In this document: positions 1 to 5,390 of the stretch, piece by piece
How positions within the stretch are numbered: position 1 is the stretch's first letter
Layout: every line of letters begins with the position of its first letter
Source: Flavobacteriales bacterium
Lineage (GTDB): Bacteria > Bacteroidota > Bacteroidia > Flavobacteriales_E > Vicingaceae
NCBI GenBank assembly: GCA_029262915.1
Contig: JAJCYN010000270.1
Span: 1 to 5,390 of the forward strand
DNA: 5,390 nucleotides
Reading direction: 5' to 3'
Notes under the pieces: model-generated
Told to the model about the DNA's origin: nothing
Seen by the model: only the letters and a program-made list of their open reading frames with translations
The model's database searches: none
Program-made: the position numbers and the translations under genes

Positions 1-886
1 GTTCAATTATCTTAGAATTATCACCAAAAAGCCTAAACACTTCAGATTTCGATGGTCGAACTCTATCTTCATCCTGAATAATTTTTGTCTCAGGGTTTAT
101 TAAACCTATCAACCTATCTGCCATTTCTTTCATAGATATTTCCGAGTTTGTAGCAATGTTGCATTCGTGGCCAATTAAAGAGTCAGATTTAGCAATATCA
201 ATAAATCCATTTACCGTATCCTTCACATACAATAAATCCCTTGTGGGTGTTAAATCACCCAATTTTATCTCTTTATAACCATTAAGTAATTGAGAGATAA
301 TTGTAGGAATAATTGCTCTTGCCGATTGCCTTGGACCAAATGTATTAAAAGGTCGAACAATCGTAACAGGTAAATCAAATGACCTATAAAACGATTCTGC
401 CATAGAATCCGTGCCAATTTTTGAAGCCGAATAAGGTGATTGAGGCTGTTTTGGGTGTATTTCGTCTATTGGCACGTATTGAGCTGTACCATATACTTCT
501 GAAGTGGAAGTTACTAATAATTTTTCTACATTAAAGTCTTTACATGCCTGCAAAACATTTAATGTCCCTTTAATGTTTGTATCAACATAGCTATCAGGAG
601 AATGATAACTGTAAGGAATGGCAATTAATGCTGCCAAATGAAAAACTATATCACAACCCTTTACTGCAGTTCTCACTCCATTAGGGTCACGAACATCTCC
701 AGAAAATATTTCTATTTTATTTAATTTTTCTTTAGGGAATGAATCTAACCAACCCCAAGAATTAAAAGAATTATAATAGACAAATGCTTTAACATCATAA
801 CCATCATCAACTAATATTTCCACTAAGTGACTTCCTATAAAACCATCGGCTCCTGTTACTAATATTTTCTTTCCTTTTAGTTGCAT
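1..886 (-). CDS. legB: LegB-type NAD-dependent sugar-nucleotide 4,6-dehydratase (C-terminus cut by window edge)
   Basis: Extended short-chain dehydrogenase that would oxidise C4, eliminate water across C5-C6 and leave a 4-keto-6-deoxy sugar nucleotide, the first committed step toward legionaminic-acid-type or related diamino sugars in the cytoplasm. My translation gives 295 complete residues from ATG at 886. The Rossmann loop GADGFIG is at 12-18, the family-typical YYNSFNSWGWLD at 37-48, and HLAA at 83-86. The catalytic segment STSEVYG is at 127-133 (T128, E130), with Y152xxxK156 and the substrate-side RPFNTFGPRQSA near 180-191. These match the LegB family (GDP- or UDP-GlcNAc 4,6-dehydratases) as I remember it; which nucleotide it uses cannot be told from sequence. 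The family usually runs to about 320-335 residues, so only the last few tens are missing off the left edge. It starts 14 nt after the wzc stop, so it is probably co-transcribed with it. There is no strong ribosome-binding site, as is common in Bacteroidota. The alternative is a generic dTDP-glucose-dehydratase-like epimerase, which is less likely given the signature motif. Confidence 0.88.
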   Translation of the reverse strand, partial: MQLKGKKILVTGADGFIGSHLVEILVDDGYDVKAFVYYNSFNSWGWLDSFPKEKLNKIEIFSGDVRDPNGVRTAVKGCDIVFHLAALIAIPYSYHSPDSYVDTNIKGTLNVLQACKDFNVEKLLVTSTSEVYGTAQYVPIDEIHPKQPQSPYSASKIGTDSMAESFYRSFDLPVTIVRPFNTFGPRQSARAIIPTIISQLLNGYKEIKLGDLTPTRDLLYVKDTVNGFIDIAKSDSLIGHECNIATNSEISMKEMADRLIGLINPETKIIQDEDRVRPSKSEVFRLFGDNSKIIE

Positions 887-900
887 TATCTGACTAAGAA

Positions 901-3297
901 TTAATTCTTTTTAAATAAGGTCTTTAGCCCCTTTTTTTTAGTTTCTGACTCTGCATAATATCCTCCTCCGTAACCATAACCGTAACCATAACCGTAGCCA
1001 TAACTGTAACTGTAACCGTATCCATACCCTATTTTTTGCTCTTTTAAGTCATTTACAATAATTCCTATATCGGTTATCTTTTTTGTCTCATAATGGTTGT
1101 TTATGAGTTCTAAATGGTTCTTTCTCGTATAACGCTGCCTTACAACGTACAAATTTACATCAGACATATGTGATAAAATCATCGCGTCAGTTACCAAGCC
1201 CAAAGGTGGAGAATCAATTATAATCACATCATAAATCTCCTTTGCCTTATTGATAAAATTATCCATTTCTTTAGACTCCATCAATTCTGATGGGTTCGGT
1301 GGTATAGGTCCAGAAGAAACAATATCTAATCCTTCTGTTTTTGTTTTTTGAATTACTTCATTAAAAGATAATTTGCTAATTAAATAATTTGTAACACCTA
1401 TATTATTGTTGAGGTCAAAATCATCAAAAATCTTAGGTTTTCTTAAGTCTGCTCCAATTAATAGTGTTTTCTTGTTGGATAATGCATAGGCTAACGACAG
1501 GTTTATTGAACAAAAGGTTTTTCCTTCTCCACTTATAGAAGAGGTTATTAAAACACAAAAAGATTTCTTATCTTTTGTTAAATAATTTATGTTTGTTCGA
1601 ATAGTTCTAAATGACTCAGCCACTATAGATTTTGGTTTATTTATTAAAACTAAATTCCCAGCATCTTTAATGTGTCCAATTGTCCCCATTATTGGAATTT
1701 GAGTAGCAGCATTTATATCTCCCTTTTCAATAATCTTATCGTTAAAGACAAACAACCAAAAAACAATTAGCAATGGAATGAGTAACGCTAATCCAAAATT
1801 GAAAGAATAAATATTAGATGAAAAAGGGCCTACGTAAGAAACCGTATAATCACTTGCAAATTCCAACACTTTTGCTTTGGGGACATTAGAAGCTTGTGCC
1901 AATGCAGCCTCCCCTCTCTTTTCTAACAAATAATTATAGAAATTATTATTTAGATTATACATTCTATCTATTCTAATATAATTTGCTTCAGCATTTGGAA
2001 GTTTTCCTAATTTCTTGTCAATTGATAAAAGTTGCTCTCTTAACTGATTTAATTCAAATTTAGTTTTATCTAGTTTAGATTGAAGATTGGAAATCAAGAT
2101 GTCCTTTGTAATTTTCATTTCATCTAATAATAGTTTATAAGTACTGCTATTAACATTTAGTTCTGTTTCCAAACGATTTTTTCTCGTGTATAATGATGTT
2201 AAATTAGCTATTGATTGGTATATCTGATCTTGAATTGAAACATTAATTAAAGCAGGAATAATAATTTTATCGATGTCCTTATTGTTGGCTAGTTTCTCAA
2301 TAATGTGTTTATAATAGTTATATTCATATTGGACCTCCAGAAATTTTTTGTTTACTTCTCCTGCATCCGAAATCAAGTATTTACTGTTAATCTCTAACTT
2401 ATCAGTATTGGTAATGTTTTTAAAAACCTCCATCCTATTTTCTGTAGCCCTCAGTGTATCTGAAACTTCATTTAACTGTAAATCAACAAAATCAATTGTA
2501 TTGGTAGCAATTTCATTATTTTCGTCTAACCCCGCTTGAATATAATTAAGCATTAAAGCATTTAAGAGATCTATTTCTTTTGTGATAGTTGTTCCCGTAA
2601 TGTTAAATTTCAGTATGGAGGATTCTGGCGGATCTGTCTCAAGTCTAACTCTATTTTGATAGACTTTTGCCAAAGAATTTAAATCATTAAGTGAAAATGA
2701 AAAAAGCTTTTTGGTATACCCATCATAATAAGAATAGTTATCATTGAAAACTATTTTTATATTAATTCCCTTAAGATTAATTAACTCTCCGAATTTATAT
2801 GTTTTTTCGTCAGCGAAATTTTCTTCATCCTGTGACAGCATAAATTCATCTTTATTTTTAAACTTAAAAAAGGAATGAACTGCTCTATAATTATAAACAC
2901 TATCTTCTATTTCAATAATGAAAGGCGATTTATTGTAAAGTTCAGTAGTTTTTATATTTCCTATATCGTAATAAAAAACTTCGAAATCCAAGCTATCAAG
3001 TGTAGATCGCATCATAGAATATGAACTTATCATCCCTATTTCGTTTGATAAACGATTTCTGGCACTTACCAATTCCATCCCTTCTAAAAAGTATTCCTGC
3101 CCCCAAGATGAGTACTCATCTTTCAATAAAACTTTACTATATGTTTTATAGGTAGGAACGCTATAGCGCACAGTATAAAAGCTGTATAAACCTGCTATTA
3201 TTAGTGAAATCGTAAACAAATACCAATACTTTAATATCCTAGCACCTAAAGCTCTAAAATCAAAATTATCGATAAAGTTATGATTTGTTTTTTCCAT
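901..3297 (-). CDS. wzc: Wzc-type polysaccharide co-polymerase / bacterial tyrosine autokinase
   Basis: Inner-membrane protein that controls chain length and export of capsule or exopolysaccharide, with a cytoplasmic BY-kinase domain that autophosphorylates a tyrosine tail. It has 798 residues, near the usual family size. A Wzz-like N-terminus has a first membrane segment at about 22-43, then a long extracytoplasmic part with coiled-coil-rich stretches at about 260-435. The GNVR region is at about 430-485 (P434, E437, later YNYLLEKRGEAALAQAS), followed by a second membrane segment at about 500-522. In the kinase domain, Walker A is SISGEGKT with K593, Walker A' is LLIGADLRKP with D617 and R619, and Walker B is VIIIDSPP with D695. 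The tail at 757-781 holds twelve tyrosines, ten of them alternating with Gly or Ser, followed by a Lys-rich end. The first Asp of the textbook Walker A' (DxDxR) is Gly615 here. The ATG at 3297 directly precedes the usual cytoplasmic lead-in to the first helix. No Wza exporter or Wzb phosphatase is in the window; the downstream partner is legB. Confidence 0.95.
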   Translation of the reverse strand: MEKTNHNFIDNFDFRALGARILKYWYLFTISLIIAGLYSFYTVRYSVPTYKTYSKVLLKDEYSSWGQEYFLEGMELVSARNRLSNEIGMISSYSMMRSTLDSLDFEVFYYDIGNIKTTELYNKSPFIIEIEDSVYNYRAVHSFFKFKNKDEFMLSQDEENFADEKTYKFGELINLKGINIKIVFNDNYSYYDGYTKKLFSFSLNDLNSLAKVYQNRVRLETDPPESSILKFNITGTTITKEIDLLNALMLNYIQAGLDENNEIATNTIDFVDLQLNEVSDTLRATENRMEVFKNITNTDKLEINSKYLISDAGEVNKKFLEVQYEYNYYKHIIEKLANNKDIDKIIIPALINVSIQDQIYQSIANLTSLYTRKNRLETELNVNSSTYKLLLDEMKITKDILISNLQSKLDKTKFELNQLREQLLSIDKKLGKLPNAEANYIRIDRMYNLNNNFYNYLLEKRGEAALAQASNVPKAKVLEFASDYTVSYVGPFSSNIYSFNFGLALLIPLLIVFWLFVFNDKIIEKGDINAATQIPIMGTIGHIKDAGNLVLINKPKSIVAESFRTIRTNINYLTKDKKSFCVLITSSISGEGKTFCSINLSLAYALSNKKTLLIGADLRKPKIFDDFDLNNNIGVTNYLISKLSFNEVIQKTKTEGLDIVSSGPIPPNPSELMESKEMDNFINKAKEIYDVIIIDSPPLGLVTDAMILSHMSDVNLYVVRQRYTRKNHLELINNHYETKKITDIGIIVNDLKEQKIGYGYGYSYSYGYGYGYGYGYGGGYYAESETKKKGLKTLFKKN
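970..1029 (-). repeat. Ten hexanucleotide units encoding the Gly/Ser-Tyr tail of Wzc
   Basis: On the plus strand, ten consecutive 6-nt units follow the pattern RTAACC. The first four are perfect (alternating GTAACC and ATAACC), and the rest carry one or two changes. Read on the minus strand, each unit is one Gly-Tyr or Ser-Tyr dipeptide, giving residues 757-776 of the kinase. Because a unit is exactly two codons, gain or loss of units would change the number of phosphorylatable tyrosines without breaking the frame. Tyrosine clusters at this place are normal for BY-kinases; the regular nucleotide repetition is what is noted here. Confidence 0.85.
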
Positions 3298-3410
3298 TTA
3301 ATTAACTCTCTTTGCGACAAAAATAGTTTTTTATTCGTATTAATAATATTATGCATTAAATAAGCTAAACTTATTTTTTAATTTTACCTTAATATTATAA
3401 CTTATATATA
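3298..3410. promoter_or_regulatory. Divergent intergenic region between wzc and the exosortase gene
   Basis: This 113-nt, strongly AT-rich gap separates the minus-strand wzc-legB pair from the plus-strand exosortase run, so it must hold the start signals for at least the minus-strand genes and probably both. A perfect TAnnTTTG element faces wzc (listed separately). Facing the exosortase I see only a weak candidate, TATTTTTT at 3372-3379, which lacks the final G and has no good upstream TTG. No ORF, RNA gene or hairpin terminator was seen. Confidence 0.55.
3318..3325 (-). promoter_or_regulatory. Putative Bacteroidota -7 promoter element for wzc-legB
   Basis: Read on the minus strand the sequence is TATTTTTG, a perfect match to the TAnnTTTG -7 consensus known for Bacteroides and Flavobacterium primary sigma promoters. 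It lies 20 nt before the wzc ATG, which would give a short leader of roughly 15 nt. A TTG -33 element at the expected distance (about 17-23 nt upstream) is not evident, which lowers confidence, since such octamers occur by chance in AT-rich DNA. Confidence 0.4.
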
Positions 3411-3932
3411 TTGTCCGTTTTTAGTAAAATACAACCCCAAGATAAATTTATTGCCACATTCATTCTTAAAGGTATTGTTCTTTATTTAATTTGGTTTCTA
3501 TTGTACGATAACTGGTTGTTAAAGGATGGTTTAGTTGACCATTTTTTAATTGAACATCTTGTTTATATGACAGATTTTATTTTAAGTTTGTTTGGTTACG
3601 AAACTTTTAAATATGCTGATGCCATTGGGATAGATGGCACACATGGTGTTCTTATTGGTACGCCATGTAATGGTTTGACTGTTTTTGCTGTATTTATCGG
3701 ATTTATACTTCTTTTTCCTGGCAAGATTAAACATAAATTAATTTTTATTCCAATAGGATTAATTATAATACACGTTTTAAATATTTTGAGATTAGTTGGT
3801 TTAGCAATAATTGTTTTGCACTCTCCAGATAGTTTAGAATTTAATCATAAGTACACATTTACTATTCTTATTTATTCCACTGTCTTTTTATTGTGGATGT
3901 TATGGATAAAAAAATATGCTACAACTAAATAA
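3411..3932 (+). CDS. xrtX: Exosortase/archaeosortase family transpeptidase, XrtX-like
   Basis: Polytopic membrane cysteine protease/transpeptidase of the exosortase group, which cleaves C-terminal sorting tails (motif, helix, basic cluster) on secreted proteins, usually in genomes making an extracellular polysaccharide. At 173 residues it is a short, single-domain form. The family catalytic set is visible: Cys86 in GTPCNGLTVF (83-92), Arg127 in NILRLVGL (124-131) and His146 in FNHKYTF (144-150). Hydrophobic segments lie near 14-32, 47-61, 89-103, 110-136 and 150-166. The start is a TTG at 3411; an in-frame TAA lies at 3390-3392 and the next ATG would remove the first helix, so TTG is the best choice. 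It overlaps the next gene by 17 nt. Assignment to the XrtX subtype rests on the paired membrane protein and on memory of the subfamily; XrtF or another Bacteroidota exosortase is the alternative. No sorted substrate is encoded in the window. Confidence 0.85.
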   Translation: MSVFSKIQPQDKFIATFILKGIVLYLIWFLLYDNWLLKDGLVDHFLIEHLVYMTDFILSLFGYETFKYADAIGIDGTHGVLIGTPCNGLTVFAVFIGFILLFPGKIKHKLIFIPIGLIIIHVLNILRLVGLAIIVLHSPDSLEFNHKYTFTILIYSTVFLLWMLWIKKYATTK

Positions 3933-4413
3933 TTTGAATTCTCACCTAAAAAATATCTTACTATTTATATTATTCACTCTAATTTATTTATTAGGCTATA
4001 TCAGAGAAACTTCTTTTTTAGTTATAAATAGTGTATTAAGGAATTATTCTTTCCCCTACAATAGTGCTTATGTCTCCCCCCCCACCTATATACTCGAAAT
4101 GAGTAATGGCGAATTGATTATTCTTAAATGGGCATTAACACTTATTTTTTCTTTATTATTTTTAGGAATTACACTTCTTACTGTTCATCTTTATTTTAAA
4201 TCTAAAAAGTTTAATCGTGTTATATTTTATATTTATTCGCTAATAATAACTCTATCGTTTGTAATTTATTTATTCGGTGTGATTACAGGACTTAAAGAAA
4301 ATTGTTACACTATTAGTAGATTTATTATTGGTCTTGTTCAATATCCAATTCTTTCTTTAATTTTATTTGCATTATTTTATTTTATAACTAAATCTTACTC
4401 TGTGAAAAAATAA
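3916..4413 (+). CDS. Exosortase-associated four-helix membrane protein
   Basis: A 165-residue integral membrane protein with four predicted helices at about 13-29, 67-94, 102-126 and 136-158, no signal peptidase site and no catalytic motif that I recognise. Features recalled from the small proteins found next to Bacteroidota exosortases (XrtX-associated membrane protein) are a YIRE-type motif after helix 1 (28-31), LKWALTLIFS at 70-79, and the C-terminal YTISRFIIGLVQYP (131-144). The ATG at 3916 overlaps the exosortase end by 17 nt, which suggests translational coupling and a shared complex. Its biochemical role is unknown; a chaperone or subunit of the exosortase is inferred from pairing only. 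A run of eight C residues lies inside codons 54-56, so a one-base change there would truncate it after 61 or 63 residues. Confidence 0.75.
   Translation: MLQLNNLNSHLKNILLFILFTLIYLLGYIRETSFLVINSVLRNYSFPYNSAYVSPPTYILEMSNGELIILKWALTLIFSLLFLGITLLTVHLYFKSKKFNRVIFYIYSLIITLSFVIYLFGVITGLKENCYTISRFIIGLVQYPILSLILFALFYFITKSYSVKK
4076..4083 (+). repeat. C8 mononucleotide tract inside the exosortase-partner gene
   Basis: Eight consecutive C residues sit within codons Ser54-Pro55-Pro56 of the membrane protein gene, in otherwise very AT-rich DNA. As sequenced the frame is open. One C fewer leads to a TGA after residue 61, and one C more leads to a TAA after residue 63, so this is a candidate on/off contingency tract. 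Confidence 0.7.
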
Positions 4414-4435
4414 CTTTAAAAATCTATAGACTCAT

Positions 4436-4449
4436 AATATTTGTACAAA
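4436..4449 (+). promoter_or_regulatory. Possible -7 element overlapping a 10-bp palindrome upstream of hisH
   Basis: In the 53-nt gap before hisH, AATATTTG at 4436-4443 matches the TAnnTTTG consensus at seven of eight bases. Its TTTG begins a perfect 10-bp palindrome, TTTGTACAAA, at 4440-4449. A promoter with an overlapping operator would be one reading. No convincing -33 TTG is seen and short palindromes are common in AT-rich DNA, so hisH may simply be read through from the exosortase genes. Confidence 0.25.
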
Positions 4450-4466
4450 CATTTAAATTTAAAAAT

Positions 4467-5081
4467 GTGATAACGATAATTAATTATAATGCTGGGAACA
4501 TCAAATCCATCCAAAACATGTTTAAACGTATTGGTGTCGAATCTATTATTTCTAATAAAGAAGATGAAATAAAAAATGCAAGTAAACTTATTTTACCTGG
4601 TGTTGGTCATTTTGATTATGGAATGGCTAACTTAAAGGAAACAGGGTTAATTGAATTATTGAACCAACAAGTTTTATCTGAAAATAAACCTATTTTAGGA
4701 ATTTGTTTAGGTGCACAAATGCTAGGAAAAAAAAGTGAAGAAGGTAAAGAAGTTGGTTTAAACTGGATAGATATGAGTGTAAATAAGTTTAATATAAATA
4801 AAATGGACAAACCACACAAAATACCTCATATGGGATGGGCAGACGTAACAACAAAAAAAAAATCTAAGTTATTTAAAGATATGTATGATAATCCTAGGTA
4901 TTATTTTGTACATAGCTATCATATGAATCCAAATAACAAAGAAAACGCTCTATGCGAATCTAATTATGGGTATTCTTTTGTTTCTGCAGTTGAACATAAT
5001 AATATTTTTGGAGTTCAGTTTCACCCTGAGAAAAGTCACAAATTTGGAATGAAATTATTAGAAAATTATGCCAACTTGTAA
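4467..5081 (+). CDS. hisH: HisH-type glutamine amidotransferase subunit, probably for sugar acetamidino modification
   Basis: Class I glutaminase that hydrolyses glutamine and passes ammonia to a HisF-like partner. It has 204 residues, a full-length HisH. The triad is Cys80 in GICLGAQML (78-86), His186 and Glu188 in FHPEKS (185-190). Other conserved parts are PGVG at 44-47, KIPHMGW at 118-124 and YFVHSYH at 146-152. The start is GTG at 4467, giving the standard HisH beginning; the overlapping ATG at 4465 is followed at once by TGA and cannot be used. The partner that follows is a HisF2/WbuZ-like protein rather than hisA or a normal hisF, and no other histidine gene is present, so the likely role is ammonia supply for converting an acetamido to an acetamidino group on a surface sugar, with a WbpG/PseA-type amidotransferase expected downstream. 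The gene carries an A8 (4727-4734) and an A10 tract (4853-4862). True histidine synthesis is less likely but not excluded by this protein alone. Confidence 0.9.
   Translation: MITIINYNAGNIKSIQNMFKRIGVESIISNKEDEIKNASKLILPGVGHFDYGMANLKETGLIELLNQQVLSENKPILGICLGAQMLGKKSEEGKEVGLNWIDMSVNKFNINKMDKPHKIPHMGWADVTTKKKSKLFKDMYDNPRYYFVHSYHMNPNNKENALCESNYGYSFVSAVEHNNIFGVQFHPEKSHKFGMKLLENYANL
4853..4862 (+). repeat. A10 homopolymer inside hisH
   Basis: Ten consecutive A residues span the last base of codon 129 and codons 130-132 (three Lys). Loss of one A leads to a stop after residue 152 and gain of one to a stop after residue 133, both before His186 and Glu188. Such a tract can promote transcriptional slippage or indel switching, though A runs are not rare in AT-rich genomes. 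Confidence 0.6.
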
Positions 5082-5084
5082 AAT

Positions 5085-5390
5085 TTGAAAAGAGTTAGAG
5101 TAATACCTGTATTAACACTTCAAAATGAGAAGTTAGTTAAGACCATTAAGTTTAAGAACCCTAACTATATTGGTGATCCTATTAATGCAGTAAAAATATT
5201 TAATGAAAAGGAAGTTGATGAGATCTCTATTTTAGATATAACAGCTACAAAAGAAAACCGTGAACCCAACTATGAAAAAATAGAAGAAATTGCGAGTGAA
5301 GCATTTATGCCATTTGCATATGGAGGTGGAATTAAAAATTTAGAACAAATTAAAAAGCTATTTAAATTAGGTATTGAAAAAGTAATACTC
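5085..5390 (+). CDS. HisF2/WbuZ (AglZ)-like acetamidino-modification protein (C-terminus cut by window edge)
   Basis: TIM-barrel homologue of the cyclase subunit of imidazole glycerol phosphate synthase; 102 residues are inside the window, out of about 250 expected. Numbering happens to coincide with Thermotoga HisF as I recall it: Arg5, Lys19, Asp45-Glu46, LDITAT at 50-55, GGG at 80-82 and Lys99 all align. The key difference is position 11, where the catalytic Asp of CLDV is Thr (VLTL, 9-12). This, with FKNPNYIGDPINAVKIFNEK (23-42) and FMPFAYGGGI (74-83), resembles the HisF2/WbuZ/AglZ group that works with HisH and a WbpG/PseA-type amidotransferase to make acetamidino sugars in O-antigens and nonulosonic acids. 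The start is TTG at 5085, in the same frame as hisH and separated from its TAA only by one AAT codon. No other start precedes Met75. The catalytic Asp130 and gate Glu167 positions of HisF lie beyond the edge. Confidence 0.85.
   Translation, partial: MKRVRVIPVLTLQNEKLVKTIKFKNPNYIGDPINAVKIFNEKEVDEISILDITATKENREPNYEKIEEIASEAFMPFAYGGGIKNLEQIKKLFKLGIEKVIL

Noticed and set aside
970..1029. Tandem repeats as a possible CRISPR array or iteron origin
   Set aside because: The units are contiguous hexamers with no spacers, and they are fully explained by the Gly/Ser-Tyr coding tail of Wzc.
2348..2539. Plus-strand open frame of 63 codons
   Set aside because: It lies wholly inside wzc on the opposite strand, in a region that codes for a conserved coiled-coil part, and its translation shows no recognisable family.
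3372..3379. TATTTTTT as a promoter element for the exosortase gene
   Set aside because: It lacks the final G of TAnnTTTG, has no spaced TTG upstream, and lies in DNA so T-rich that chance matches are expected.
4423..4430. TCTATAGA palindrome as a terminator after the membrane-protein gene
   Set aside because: Only 8 bp with no loop, no GC-rich stem and no following T run, so it cannot form a useful terminator hairpin.
4616..4819. Minus-strand open frame of 67 codons
   Set aside because: It lies opposite the conserved core of hisH, including the catalytic Cys80 region, and has the look of an antisense shadow.
4467..5390. hisH-hisF as part of a histidine operon
   Set aside because: The HisF-like protein lacks Asp11, hisA does not sit between the two genes, and the neighbours are all surface-glycan or sorting genes.

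Overview
The window looks like part of a surface-polysaccharide / glycoconjugate locus from an AT-rich member of the Bacteroidota (Flavobacteriia- or Cytophagia-like). The reasons are the very low GC, the lack of clear Shine-Dalgarno sequences, a perfect TAnnTTTG-type -7 element, a Bacteroidota-style Wzc tyrosine kinase with a Gly/Ser-Tyr tail, and a short exosortase paired with a small membrane protein. The lineage is inferred from these features; no rRNA or marker gene is present.

Layout. The left 3.3 kb is read on the minus strand. A Wzc-type polysaccharide co-polymerase/tyrosine autokinase (901-3297) is followed after 14 nt by a LegB-type NAD-dependent sugar-nucleotide 4,6-dehydratase (1-886), whose C-terminus runs off the left edge. 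A 113-nt AT-rich divergent region (3298-3410) separates these from a plus-strand run: an exosortase (3411-3932), an overlapping four-helix membrane protein (3916-4413) that looks like the exosortase's partner, then after 53 nt a HisH-type glutamine amidotransferase (4467-5081), and 3 nt later a HisF-like protein (5085 to the right edge, partial).

How the genes fit together. LegB carries out an early step in making legionaminic-acid-type nonulosonic acids or related 2,4-diamino sugars. The HisH/HisF pair is not a histidine-biosynthesis pair. The HisF-like protein resembles the HisF2/WbuZ/AglZ group that works with a WbpG/PseA-type amidotransferase to turn an acetamido group into an acetamidino group, and it has lost the catalytic Asp11 of true HisF while keeping the ammonia-gate residues visible in the window. 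HisH would release ammonia from glutamine, HisF2 would channel it, and an amidotransferase expected just beyond the right edge would use it on the sugar. Wzc would control chain length and export of the glycan. The exosortase pair suggests that a C-terminally sorted protein is processed, and perhaps glycan-modified, by the same locus, but no sorted substrate lies in the window.

Points of most interest are the catalytic-residue loss in the HisF-like protein, the in-frame HisH/HisF2 junction, a C8 tract that could switch the exosortase-partner gene off in either direction, an A10 tract in hisH, and a hexanucleotide repeat that encodes the kinase's tyrosine tail.
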